A program made the position numbers and the translations under genes. A model generated the notes under the pieces. The model did no database searches. It saw only the letters and a program-made list of their open reading frames with translations, and was not told the DNA's origin. From assembly GCF_021532655.1 (NCBI RefSeq), contig NZ_JAKGAS010000002.1, forward strand, positions 186,001-250,000: a stretch of 64,000 bases of DNA, given 5' to 3'. The stretch is from Paraglaciecola algarum. Lineage in GTDB: Bacteria; Pseudomonadota; Gammaproteobacteria; Enterobacterales; Alteromonadaceae. Below are positions 52,282 to 60,880 of the stretch, piece after piece; within the stretch, counting starts at the first letter, position 1; each line of letters opens with the position of its first letter.

Positions 52282-52733
52282 GGGTTTTTATCCAAGGCGT
52301 CAACATACACCTCGCGGGTAACAATTATATTTCCCGCATCACAACGACCTGTGCTTACAAATTTGGAATAAGTGAAAGTCTGAGCATTATCCGTGACAAT
52401 AACATCGTCAATGGGTTTGACTTGATATTGACAGTTTTCTAATCCAGCGACGTTTACAAAAGTATAATTGGTTGGGTTACTACAAGGCGTAATGCCAGAA
52501 GCAATCGGATATTTATCTGCTAAACATTTTTCCAAACCCGATCTAGCGGCATTTAAGGCTCGTTGACCTAACACCTCATATATAACGGTTTCTGATGACG
52601 AAGCTAATAAGCGGGTCATGGTTAGTCCTAACAAACCAAATACTATGATTACAAATAGTGCAATCACCAGCATACTGCCTTGTTGGTGGCGACGATTATT
52701 CACTAAACTGAGTTGAAATGATTTAGGGAACAT
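52278..52733 (-). CDS. mshP: MSHA pilus minor component MshP
   Basis: About 151 residues. It has a short charged start, then the hydrophobic helix GSMLVIALFVIIVFGLLGLTM at about 20-40, typical of PilX-like proteins, and a small cysteine-bearing globular end (KCLADKYPIASGITPC; LENCQYQVKPID). It lacks the GFTLIE cleavage motif of the other minor pilins. The ATG at 52733 overlaps the mshO end by 11 bases; an ATG at 52754 is also open. It lies between mshO and mshQ as in other MSHA loci. Confidence 0.85.
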   Translation of the reverse strand: MFPKSFQLSLVNNRRHQQGSMLVIALFVIIVFGLLGLTMTRLLASSSETVIYEVLGQRALNAARSGLEKCLADKYPIASGITPCSNPTNYTFVNVAGLENCQYQVKPIDDVIVTDNAQTFTYSKFVSTGRCDAGNIIVTREVYVDALDKNP

Positions 52734-53589
52734 TGGGAATATGCACCTCAACATTGTAATTCACTAACTCATCGTTACGCTTAAATTCTAACAAAATATT
52801 AACTAAACCATTTCTGGTTAAACTGGCTTCTTCTATTTTAAATGGCTGACTATTTGTTAGCTCCTTAGCCATAAGCGCTCGGCTAACAGTGCTATCTGAC
52901 GGATAAACCTCTTGAATATCATCGATAACATTTTGGTAACGATAAACCTTCCCATCATTATAAGCGCAATAACTAATTGCATCTCGCCCAAAATACAAAC
53001 GAGAGGCAGGTGAGTTATCGGCAAAAGATCCATCCAAAGTTAAAATAGCCGTATGTTGTGCGTCGTCCAATGTCCAACAATCGTCATCAGCGCTAGCATC
53101 TTGCTCGGTGCAAGCTAAAATTTCACGCCGTTTTTCACTGGCAGCGGCATAAATATCAGTATTACTAGTTGGATATACAAAAGCATAGTCGCCGGTTACA
53201 CCTGCTAATGTATTTTGTGGGGTAATTTGATAGTTAGCTTTATTTTGTCCAATTTCTATTATAGTGCTTTGAGTTGCTGTGTCTGGTAATACCGGCAAAG
53301 AAGTGTAGTAAGTCACCCATAGAGTTGGCACAAACTCCAAACACTGAGTGTTTCCAACAGATTTAATTCTCGTGCTGTTTGGAATTGCATGACGTAATTC
53401 ACGGCTAATACGTTCGACCATAAACCGGCTTTCGCCCAAAATCTGATCTCGCTCATTTACATCTGTGTAGATCCCCATGCCAGTTCGTATAAATCCTGAC
53501 AAACCTACTGACACCACACCTAATATTACGATCACTGTGATGAGTTCAATTAAGGTAAAGCCATGTTTTTTGCGGTTAGATGAAAACAT
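52723..53589 (-). CDS. mshO: MSHA minor pilin MshO
   Basis: A 288-residue prepilin with the type IV cleavage motif KKHGFTLIELITVIVILG at the N-terminus (cut after Gly by the prepilin peptidase), an N-terminal hydrophobic helix and a large beta-rich head. PulJ/GspJ-like features follow: DQILGESRFMVERISRELRHAIPNS. Disulfide-type cysteines occur in CTEQDASADDDC. Its start shares one base with the mshD stop (TAATG). Confidence 0.9.
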   Translation of the reverse strand: MFSSNRKKHGFTLIELITVIVILGVVSVGLSGFIRTGMGIYTDVNERDQILGESRFMVERISRELRHAIPNSTRIKSVGNTQCLEFVPTLWVTYYTSLPVLPDTATQSTIIEIGQNKANYQITPQNTLAGVTGDYAFVYPTSNTDIYAAASEKRREILACTEQDASADDDCWTLDDAQHTAILTLDGSFADNSPASRLYFGRDAISYCAYNDGKVYRYQNVIDDIQEVYPSDSTVSRALMAKELTNSQPFKIEEASLTRNGLVNILLEFKRNDELVNYNVEVHIPNVP

Positions 53590-54137
53590 TAATAGTTTGC
53601 CCTATAGGCAGAAAATATGATGTCTTCGTTATTGGGTGTAGTGATGGTAACGGTTATAAGCTTGATATTTCCTACTACTGTATCTGGATTGCCGCCATCC
53701 ATATCTGCGTCATAGGACACCTTAACTCGGGCACTAAAGCCTTGATATAAGTTTGTCGTAGCACCTAACGAGTTTTTAATATTAGCTCCAGATTCGTTTA
53801 GATTATTATAATCATCCACGTCATCAAATTGTTCTCGGTTACCTAAACCTTCTTCGATATTTGAATTGGTGACACTATTAATACTAGTGCAAGCCGTACC
53901 TTCATTGCAGCGGGTATAACCACCAACACGACTGGAATTTTCATCAAACGGTTTACTGGAAATTTCACTAATTAGAGCTTGCCCCAATTCTGCTGCTCGG
54001 ACTTGAAATATAGGTTCAACACTACGTATAGCTTGGGGCACAATTAAAGAGACAAAGAGTGTCATGGCGATGGAAAACACTACAAGACCGATTATTAGCT
54101 CAACTAAGGTAAAGCCGTTATTTTTAGTCGCAGGCAT
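53589..54137 (-). CDS. mshD: MSHA minor pilin MshD
   Basis: A 182-residue prepilin starting NNGFTLVELIIGLVVFSIAM, with the class of GspI/PilV pseudopilins: AAELGQALISEISSKPFDENS. The head carries a cysteine pair (RCNEGTACTSI). It overlaps mshC by 14 bases and probably takes part in the pilus tip complex with MshC, MshO and MshP. Confidence 0.9.
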   Translation of the reverse strand: MPATKNNGFTLVELIIGLVVFSIAMTLFVSLIVPQAIRSVEPIFQVRAAELGQALISEISSKPFDENSSRVGGYTRCNEGTACTSINSVTNSNIEEGLGNREQFDDVDDYNNLNESGANIKNSLGATTNLYQGFSARVKVSYDADMDGGNPDTVVGNIKLITVTITTPNNEDIIFSAYRANY

Positions 54138-54684
54138 GGATATACCCCTGTGACTCTACACACACTTTAACCGTAGACTCCCCGGTTAATTCAATTTTAC
54201 AAGTTGGGTTGCAACTTCCGCTAGCTGTTTGTGGGCGGCCGAGTGAGTCAAAACGAATGTACTCATACGGTGTCCCACCACTATCTTGGGCAACCAAGCT
54301 AACTTTGCTATCAGCCATTTCTGTGGCTGACGTAACTAGGTAATCTGGGTTGGAGTAGTCTATGTTAGTTTCACAGGTGGTAGAGTTTATACTGGGTGTT
54401 TCATAACTAAACTCTGGGGGGCCAAATGCCGAAGGTGATGCACTAAAGTTAACCTGAAAACAAAGATTTTTCCGTGTATCAAACATGGCACGAGTTTGTA
54501 TGTGACGCAGTGCTGAAATCAGTCTAGCTTGATACGTGTATTCAGCATAGCCTGATGGACCAGTGAATCGGCTATAGGCAGATACAGCAAGGATACTAAT
54601 CAAACTAATAATAACAATCAGCTCAATTAGGGTAAAACCCAAACTTTTTGGTTGATGACAATATTTAGGTAATATCATGGTCAT
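54124..54684 (-). CDS. mshC: MSHA minor pilin MshC
   Basis: A 186-residue prepilin of the GspH/FimT type: SLGFTLIELIVIISLISILAV, then ARLISALRHIQTRAMFD, which is typical of that group. Cysteine-containing C-terminus (SCNPTCKIELTGESTVKVC). The first ATG (54684) has GGATG upstream; a second ATG at 54678 cannot be excluded. It follows mshA across an intergenic hairpin, so its expression relies on read-through or a promoter of its own. Confidence 0.9.
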   Translation of the reverse strand: MTMILPKYCHQPKSLGFTLIELIVIISLISILAVSAYSRFTGPSGYAEYTYQARLISALRHIQTRAMFDTRKNLCFQVNFSASPSAFGPPEFSYETPSINSTTCETNIDYSNPDYLVTSATEMADSKVSLVAQDSGGTPYEYIRFDSLGRPQTASGSCNPTCKIELTGESTVKVCVESQGYIHACD

Positions 54685-54729
54685 CCATTTGCTGTAGGTG
54701 ACGCATTAAGGTGTATTGAGTTGATACAT

Positions 54730-54750
54730 AAAAGGGCATTAAGCCCTTTT
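54730..54750 (-). terminator. Partial terminator after mshA
   Basis: 8-bp stem AAAAGGGC/GCCCTTTT with a 5-base loop, 14 bases past the mshA stop. The stem's own T-rich arm on the minus strand gives the run needed for an intrinsic stop. It would let the major pilin mRNA outnumber mshC-D-O-P-Q mRNA. Confidence 0.75.
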
Positions 54751-54764
54751 ATTATAGAACTAGT

Positions 54765-55337
54765 TTAACAACCGCCTTTAACTACAGTAATAACAGGAGG
54801 CGTATTCACTCCTCCCGCATCTTTATACAATACATGGCAGCTCGCTCCATCTTCAGCTGTTTTAGTATAGTCTACAGTCGCACCATCTGGTGATATCCCA
54901 AAGTAACCGAGTGCCGGAGAGGCCGTTACTGCGCTAGCGCCAGTACCCGCTATAAAATCCCAATCCGCCGCATCTAACTCAGCAAATGCAGCTACATCTG
55001 TACCCACAGGTGTAGCACTTTTGATGGCAGTGATAGTCGCAGAATCAGGGTAACCATAATGAGTTCCAATAGTTAAATTATTTGCTAGTATTTGCCTATC
55101 CGCAGCTGTGGTAACTGTTTTCGGATTACCTTGTTCGCCAGCAATGGCTGATTTGGCATAGACCAATTGCGCTCCGCCTTGTAACGCGGCTTTAACACCT
55201 TCTAAGGTTGCACCTCGGGCATCACCTTGAATATCAATAAATTTAGGTGCAGCTGTTACCGCTAAAATACCTAAAATGACAATAACTATGATTAATTCTA
55301 TTAATGTAAAACCACGTTGGTTTTGTATATTACGCAT
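54765..55337 (-). CDS. mshA: MSHA major pilin MshA
   Basis: A 190-residue type IV pilin. The leader is short, cleaved in QRGFTLIELIIVIVILGILA. The long N-terminal helix continues through AAPKFIDIQGDARGATLEGV, and the globular domain ends with a disulfide loop (ASCHVLYKDA ... KGGC). This matches MshA rather than PilA in the KFIDIQGDARGA motif. GAGGAAA before the ATG is a strong ribosome site. Flanked by 117 and 80 bp of non-coding DNA, unlike the rest of the operon, so it likely has its own promoter and terminator. Confidence 0.95.
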   Translation of the reverse strand: MRNIQNQRGFTLIELIIVIVILGILAVTAAPKFIDIQGDARGATLEGVKAALQGGAQLVYAKSAIAGEQGNPKTVTTAADRQILANNLTIGTHYGYPDSATITAIKSATPVGTDVAAFAELDAADWDFIAGTGASAVTASPALGYFGISPDGATVDYTKTAEDGASCHVLYKDAGGVNTPPVITVVKGGC

Positions 55338-55454
55338 AATATTTCCTCGACGGATATTAAAATTACTAAGTCCTTTAACTGGTTAGATGTTTTATACCAT
55401 CAAAACACCTTAAAGCGCTATTTTGTTTACTAAATAATTTGTTGGCTCATTATT

Positions 55455-56087
55455 CTAATTATTACTAAAAACAATTACTTGTCCAATTCTTGGATCATAA
55501 ATAAATCCATTGCCAGAGGTGTTGTTAGTGGGCTCTGTGGTTTGGTTTTTAATGGTTTGAGTTAAATAGTAGTAACACAAATCATTACCACCAGAGCCTG
55601 TATTGTTACTGACGTTAGTAAAGTATCGATAGTTTTCAAATGGCCTATCTGCCCAATTGGATGAAATTGAGGGGGCACTTTGCATAATCAAATTAAAAAT
55701 ACTCTCACAATCTAGTGTACTAACTTGTTCATCTTCGCTGCTAGCGTCTGTATTTAATTGTCCTGTAGGGTAGCCTGTGTCTTTATCAATACCAACTTGG
55801 ATCCCTTCAATTGTAATATAAGATAAGTTTGTGCCGTTATTCTCTTTAGGCCTTCCTTCTAACTCCCATTGAGCACGTACGAGTCCCACTCCTGTCGCAA
55901 ATCCGCCTGCAACCCCTTCAACTGTGGCATCTTCAGCATCGGTTGTCACATCTAATAGTCTAGGTAATGCGGTGGCGGCAAGTAGGCCTAAAATCACCAC
56001 TACTATAACCAGTTCTATAAGAGTAAAACCTTGTTGTTTAGATCCAGTACTTTTCATAAGTTTATTACTCATTTTGTTATTCAACAT
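55455..56087 (-). CDS. mshB: MSHA pilin-like protein MshB
   Basis: A 210-residue prepilin with a longer leader (about 20 residues before GFTLIELVIVVVILGLLA). MshA-like features follow: TALPRLLDVTTDAEDATVEGV. The head includes ALVRAQWELEGRP-type text, seen as VRAQWELEGRPKENN, and DTGYPTGQLN, CESIFNLIM and a C-terminal PRIGQVIVF. GGAG precedes the ATG. It lies just before mshA, as in Vibrio and Shewanella loci. Minor pilin role inferred from family. Confidence 0.92.
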   Translation of the reverse strand: MLNNKMSNKLMKSTGSKQQGFTLIELVIVVVILGLLAATALPRLLDVTTDAEDATVEGVAGGFATGVGLVRAQWELEGRPKENNGTNLSYITIEGIQVGIDKDTGYPTGQLNTDASSEDEQVSTLDCESIFNLIMQSAPSISSNWADRPFENYRYFTNVSNNTGSGGNDLCYYYLTQTIKNQTTEPTNNTSGNGFIYDPRIGQVIVFSNN

Positions 56088-56114
56088 CTATTCTTCTCCA
56101 ACAAACATAAACTT

Positions 56115-56645
56115 TTATGACTTAACTTTAAGTACTTGTCCCAAGCGCAACTTATATTCAAAGTAAGGCCCAGTAGAAAGTCGATATCGACAAACTGAGT
56201 CTTGCATATTACCCGTGAGTTTTTCTCCTTGGTAATATTCTGCTATAACTCTAAATCCGTCAATTTCCATCGGAACATCTAACACCATATTCCAAATTTC
56301 TTCACACCCGGCTGAGTCTTGGGTTGATTTTGGCCATCCTTCATAACTCATGAAAATAGGCCGCCTTTGGGTTGCTACTAATTTATTGTCATCACCTAAC
56401 TTATTGGCATAGGACACCAACATCACTATTTGTGGCCGACCTTCAGCTTGCCACTGCCAATGGGCATTATGCACACTGGTGTTAAATCCTTCGGCTAGCT
56501 TTTCTAATGTTAACCGCCTTAAATCTGGCGAGTTATTGTTCAAATACAAAATAAAGCCTAACATCAAGCCTACAAAAACCATTACAACTATTATGTTGAT
56601 AAAAAAGCTGCGATTTCGTTCTTCTGTTGCTTGTTGTTTTAACAC
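56115..56645 (-). CDS. mshF: MSHA biogenesis protein MshF
   Basis: A 176-residue bitopic membrane protein: cytoplasmic start, TM helix at about 15-36 (INIIVVMVFVGLMLGFILYL), then a periplasmic domain. That domain resembles the MshB head: AHWQWQAEGRPQ, YEGWPKST, CEEIWNMVLD, VCRYRLS and LRLGQVLKV. It has no prepilin cleavage motif. It lies between mshG and mshB, the position of MshF in other loci. Confidence 0.9.
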   Translation of the reverse strand: MLKQQATEERNRSFFINIIVVMVFVGLMLGFILYLNNNSPDLRRLTLEKLAEGFNTSVHNAHWQWQAEGRPQIVMLVSYANKLGDDNKLVATQRRPIFMSYEGWPKSTQDSAGCEEIWNMVLDVPMEIDGFRVIAEYYQGEKLTGNMQDSVCRYRLSTGPYFEYKLRLGQVLKVKS

Positions 56646-56650
56646 CTGAA

Positions 56651-57883
56651 TCAGCCTTTAATTGCACTCATCATGTCCCACATTGGGGTAAATATACCTA
56701 AGGCCAATACCAGCACCATGCCTGCTACTACCATTATTAATAAGGGTTCAATCTTTGCTGTCAGACTTTTCAAATCATAATCCACTTCGCGCTCATAAAA
56801 CTCGGCAGCTTCAGATAGTAATTCATCAACTCGGCCAGTTTCCTCTCCTACATTAATCATTTGTAATACCAGTGGGGTAAACAACTGACTACTGACAGCC
56901 ACTCTGGATAGACTTTCGCCTTTCTCAATATTTTTGCGCATAGTGATAATTCGATCTGCCATATAAGAGTTACCCACGGCTTCGGCCACTAAGGTTAACC
57001 CAGCAGTAAGCGGTACTCCGGCTACCAACATCATAGAAAAACTTCGAGCAAACCTGCCTAACAAAGTGCGCTCAAAGATACTACCGACTATGGGTAAACG
57101 GATTTTAGTTTTATCCCATTTATAACTGCCCGCTTCTGTTTGTAAGTAGCGGTGAATCAGATATATCATCAAGCCTAGAGTGATCACTAAGTAGTGCCAT
57201 TTGGTCATAAAAAACTCTGACGTACTTAATAATATACGAGTCATTAAAGGTAACTCTGCGCCAAAAGACTTAAACATGTCGGCAAAAATTGGGATCACCA
57301 CCATATTCATTATGACCATGGCAATTACGATCGCGATTAAGACAAACATTGGATAACGGGTGGCTGACTTAATTTGTTTTCGAGTTTCTAACTCACGCTC
57401 TAAGTAAAATGATAATTGATTAAAAGCGTCGTCTAACTTACCTGTATTTTCGCCTACATGAACCATGCTTACAAATAATTTATTGAAGACTTTAGGATGT
57501 TTGTTCAACGCTGAAGATAAGGTTCGGCCTCGTTCAAGCTGGTCGCCCACATCAAATAAAGCTGACTGCATACGTTTTGAACTTGTGGTATCGGCAAGTC
57601 CTTTAACTGCCCGTAAAATAGGAATGCCTGATTTGGCTAAGGAATACATTTGACGAGAAAAAATCACTAAATCATCGAGTTTGATCGAAGGTGTAAATAA
57701 CGATAGCTGAACCTGAGAAGCACCAATTGAATCGATATCTCCATTTGCAGTGATTTCTATGGGAATAATATTTCGACCAGTTAATATTTGGGCTACCGCT
57801 TTTTCATCTGCAGCTTCTAAAGTCCCTGTGGCTAATTCACCGGATGAAGTTCGAGCTTTATAATTAAAGTGAGCCATCATCAT
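56651..57883 (-). CDS. mshG: MSHA inner-membrane platform protein MshG
   Basis: A 410-residue GspF/PilC-type protein with two cytoplasmic helical T2SS-F domains and three or four TM helices. Motifs: ARTSSGELATGTLEAADEKA, IFSRQMYSLAKSGIPILRAV (here starting DLVIFSRQM), FVSMVHVGENTGKLDDAF and the second-copy QMINVGEETGRVDELLSEA. The tail is ALGIFTPMWDMMSAIKG. It converts ATPase motion into pilin insertion. It overlaps mshE by 20 bases. Confidence 0.94.
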   Translation of the reverse strand: MMMAHFNYKARTSSGELATGTLEAADEKAVAQILTGRNIIPIEITANGDIDSIGASQVQLSLFTPSIKLDDLVIFSRQMYSLAKSGIPILRAVKGLADTTSSKRMQSALFDVGDQLERGRTLSSALNKHPKVFNKLFVSMVHVGENTGKLDDAFNQLSFYLERELETRKQIKSATRYPMFVLIAIVIAMVIMNMVVIPIFADMFKSFGAELPLMTRILLSTSEFFMTKWHYLVITLGLMIYLIHRYLQTEAGSYKWDKTKIRLPIVGSIFERTLLGRFARSFSMMLVAGVPLTAGLTLVAEAVGNSYMADRIITMRKNIEKGESLSRVAVSSQLFTPLVLQMINVGEETGRVDELLSEAAEFYEREVDYDLKSLTAKIEPLLIMVVAGMVLVLALGIFTPMWDMMSAIKG

Positions 57884-59723
57884 CTCCTAGCGGATCGATC
57901 TTTGGCTCTAATTCGAATCGATTACTGGCTTGCGTTTTGTTACTGGATTCGATGTCACCTTTTTGGTCTGCAATCACAGTAGCGAGTTCTTCTTGTTCGT
58001 GGATTTCGTCAGTTCTTGCCGTTTGCTCTTCTGACACCATTTCTATTAACTTGAGCACTTCATCTACAGTAGTGATACCCATCTTGGCGTACATCAGGGC
58101 AACCTTGGCCAAAGGTATAAATCCAGGACTGGCTTGAGCAAACTGAGTAAATGAGGCAGTGTCATTATTTTTTAAAGCGTTCATCATGTTTTCAGTCATT
58201 TCTAATAACTCAAAAACCCCAACGCGGCCTTTGTACCCAGTATTATTGCAGCTTTGACAGCCTTTACCTTTTTTGAAGGCAACCTTTTCTAAACTGTCAT
58301 CTAAGTTTTGTAACCAAGTTAATTCTTCATTTTTTAGTGAATAATCTTCACGACAGTTTTCACAAATTTTACGTACTAGTCGCTGTGCTACGATTGCGCG
58401 CAATGAACTGGCTACTAAATAACCGGGAGCCCCCATGTCAAGTAACCTAATTGCGCTACTAATGGCATCATTAGTGTGAAGGGTTGATAGCACTAAATGC
58501 CCGGTTAATGCACCTCTAAGTCCAACTTCTACGGTTTCTTGGTCGCGCATTTCTCCAACCATTATAATATCGGGATCCTGGCGTAAGGTGGTGCGCAGCA
58601 CATTTGAAAAATGTAAACCGATTTTGCTATTGGTTTGCACTTGATTGATTCTAGGCAGCCGATATTCAATGGGATCTTCCACTGTAATGATTTTAGTAGA
58701 AGCTTGGTTTAGTTCGCTCAATGCGCCATAGAGGGTGGTGGTTTTACCTGACCCCGTTGGGCCGGTTACCAAGATCATGCCATGTGGCCTGTGTAACAAA
58801 TTACGAAAGCGAGTCAACAGACTGCTTGGCATACCGGTTTGATCTAAAGATAATAATCCGGCTGATTGATCGAGTAAGCGCATGACCACTGACTCACCGC
58901 CATGAATAGGCATAGTAGAAACCCGTACATCAATAGTGTGGCCTTTAACTCGGGTGGTAGTTCGGCCATCTTGGGGCAAGCGTTTTTCAGAAATATCTAA
59001 GCCAGACATTAACTTAAGGCGCAAAACTAAAGCTGAGGCGATGTTTTTTTCTTGGATGACGTTTTCTTGCAGTACACCGTCAACCCGCATACGAATTCTC
59101 AATAGTGCATCATCAGGTTCAATATGGATGTCGGAAGCTTTAGCTTGTAGGGCGTCTTCAAATATAGATTGTAACAACCTAGCTACAGTAGTGTCTTGGT
59201 CGTCGCCTACGCCAGTATCAAAGTCGAAATCTACATCGTCTTGGTACTCTTCTGCTAATTCTTGAGCGAAAGACGCAATTTCTTCAGTTCGACGATATAA
59301 ACCGTCAAATGCTTGAAGTAATTCAGCTTCTCTAACCACACCAACATCTATTGGTTTAGGCAAGATGCCAGATAACACATCAATTGCCGCCAAATCAGCA
59401 GGATCACTCATGGCAACCAACAACTTATCACCCTTATCTTGTATCACTAAAGCACGATAACGGCGCGCTTGCACTTCTGGCAGCAGGTTAACAATTGCTG
59501 GCGAAACATTGTATTGATTAATGTCAATTAGCGGTACTTTTAAATGTTGAGATAGAAATGCAAGTAATTGATTTTCTACAATAAAACCTAATTCAGTTAA
59601 AATATAACCTAATCTACGACCTGATTGTTTTTGGGTCGTCAAAGCTTGATTTAACTGCTGCTCATTAATAATACCGTTTTGGAGTAACAAGTCACCTAAA
59701 CGTATTTTTACTCTAGATTTCAT
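57864..59723 (-). CDS. mshE: MSHA pilus extension ATPase MshE
   Basis: A 619-residue GspE/PilB-family ATPase. The N-terminal MshEN domain has RLGDLLLQNGIINEQQLNQA and the paired SGRRLGYILTELGF, the repeats that bind c-di-GMP in Vibrio MshE. The ATPase core has Walker A GPTGSGKTTT near residue 320, the Asp box ITVEDPIEY, Walker B DPDIIMVGEMRD and His box TGHLVLSTLHTNDA. The zinc-binding tetracysteine CENC...CQSC lies near 460-490. A tail of about 45 acidic residues follows. It starts in a 4-base ATGA overlap with mshN. Confidence 0.96.
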   Translation of the reverse strand: MKSRVKIRLGDLLLQNGIINEQQLNQALTTQKQSGRRLGYILTELGFIVENQLLAFLSQHLKVPLIDINQYNVSPAIVNLLPEVQARRYRALVIQDKGDKLLVAMSDPADLAAIDVLSGILPKPIDVGVVREAELLQAFDGLYRRTEEIASFAQELAEEYQDDVDFDFDTGVGDDQDTTVARLLQSIFEDALQAKASDIHIEPDDALLRIRMRVDGVLQENVIQEKNIASALVLRLKLMSGLDISEKRLPQDGRTTTRVKGHTIDVRVSTMPIHGGESVVMRLLDQSAGLLSLDQTGMPSSLLTRFRNLLHRPHGMILVTGPTGSGKTTTLYGALSELNQASTKIITVEDPIEYRLPRINQVQTNSKIGLHFSNVLRTTLRQDPDIIMVGEMRDQETVEVGLRGALTGHLVLSTLHTNDAISSAIRLLDMGAPGYLVASSLRAIVAQRLVRKICENCREDYSLKNEELTWLQNLDDSLEKVAFKKGKGCQSCNNTGYKGRVGVFELLEMTENMMNALKNNDTASFTQFAQASPGFIPLAKVALMYAKMGITTVDEVLKLIEMVSEEQTARTDEIHEQEELATVIADQKGDIESSNKTQASNRFELEPKIDPLGDDDGSL

Positions 59724-60880
59724 TTAGACTCCAAAATCAGTATTCTTTGCTGCACAAACTCCAAAACATTAGCTTCTAACTGATTCGCTTGATTAGCGTA
59801 TTTATATGCACCTAAGGCTTGAGAGCTATTTCCTGCTTGATCTTCAATTATGCCCAAACCCAGCCACCATTTGGCATTGTTAGGATTTAGTTTAGTTAAT
59901 GCTAGGTAATCTGCTCTAGCCAGATCAACTCGTTGTAATTGTTGAGCTAACGCCGCTCGATAGGCTAAAAATTCTTTATCTTGTGCTGGTGGTTGATAAT
60001 TAATTAACACTTGCAAAGCTTTATCGGACTGGTTTTGAATGACAAAAACACGCGCCAACATCACGCGTAAATCACTGTTATCCGGAAACAATTCTATACC
60101 TTGGCTTAACAACATCTTTGCTTGATTAGGATTCCCTTGAGCAAAATGAATGGAGGCTAGTTTTTTGCGAGCTTTTATATTTTGAGGTTGCTGGGTAACC
60201 AGCTGGCTTAATAAAACGAGTGCTTGTGTGTTGTTACCTTGGGCTAAGTGTTCCGCAATTTTTTGTTTTAAATCAATTAGTTTAGTTTCTTGATTGTTAT
60301 TGGTCATTTTGAAGCTGCTGGTAGCTGATGGTGTTGACGGTTCGTGACTTTCAACTATTGTGTTAGGTTCTGGTTGCTCCTGTTGCTCCTGTTGCTCCTG
60401 TTGCTCCTGTTGCTCCCGTTGTTCCCTTTGCTCCTGTGACCCAAGCTGCTCAACTTCAGCTATTGCGAGTTGATTGTTGTTATCTGTATTGTCGGTTTTT
60501 TTAAGCGAGTCAAAGTTTGCCTTAATTTGAACTACTGGTGCTAATTCTTGGTTAGTTAACTGATCTTGTGAAGGTGTATTGTCAGTTATTATTGTCTGGG
60601 TATTAGTCGTTTGTTTAATTGGCTCAGACAGCATGGGTTTTGCTTGGTGAACAATGCTAGCTTGCTCTGAAACAGCGTTATTCTCGAGAGGATTAGTGAA
60701 TTTGGAATTTGTTGTTGGCATAAATAGAGCATACAAAATGGCTACTACTGCTAACAGAATCAAACCTATTATTAATATTTTAGGTGACTTTTTTTGAGGT
60801 GGTTGATAATCCGCATTCATGCTTTGATCGTCTGAGCCACGGTTTTCAAGATCTTGTAACATCTTATTAATGACGCTCAT
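59720..60880 (-). CDS. mshN: MSHA biogenesis protein MshN (TPR protein)
   Basis: About 386 residues. The start MSVINKMLQDLENRG is conserved in MshN, so I use the ATG at 60880 (AAGG upstream), which overlaps the mshM stop as ATGA; the frame reaches 60898. TM helix at about 32-52 (ILIIGLILLAVVAILYALFM). A long disordered periplasmic linker follows, holding the QEQ repeat listed separately. TPR repeats fill about 200-380 (LIDLKQKIAEHLAQGNNTQAL; KARKKLASIHFAQGNPNQAK; WWLGLGIIEDQAGNSSQALGA). It likely scaffolds the assembly in the periplasm. Confidence 0.92.
   Translation of the reverse strand: MSVINKMLQDLENRGSDDQSMNADYQPPQKKSPKILIIGLILLAVVAILYALFMPTTNSKFTNPLENNAVSEQASIVHQAKPMLSEPIKQTTNTQTIITDNTPSQDQLTNQELAPVVQIKANFDSLKKTDNTDNNNQLAIAEVEQLGSQEQREQREQQEQQEQQEQQEQPEPNTIVESHEPSTPSATSSFKMTNNNQETKLIDLKQKIAEHLAQGNNTQALVLLSQLVTQQPQNIKARKKLASIHFAQGNPNQAKMLLSQGIELFPDNSDLRVMLARVFVIQNQSDKALQVLINYQPPAQDKEFLAYRAALAQQLQRVDLARADYLALTKLNPNNAKWWLGLGIIEDQAGNSSQALGAYKYANQANQLEANVLEFVQQRILILESK
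60372..60436 (-). repeat. 9-bp tandem repeat inside mshN
   Basis: About seven copies of a 9-bp unit (plus-strand form TGTTGCTCC, with three diverged copies at the 60411-60436 side). On the coding strand it encodes QEQ/REQ triplets (QREQREQQEQQEQ...) in the disordered linker of MshN. Copy-number change would keep the frame and alter linker length. Confidence 0.85.
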
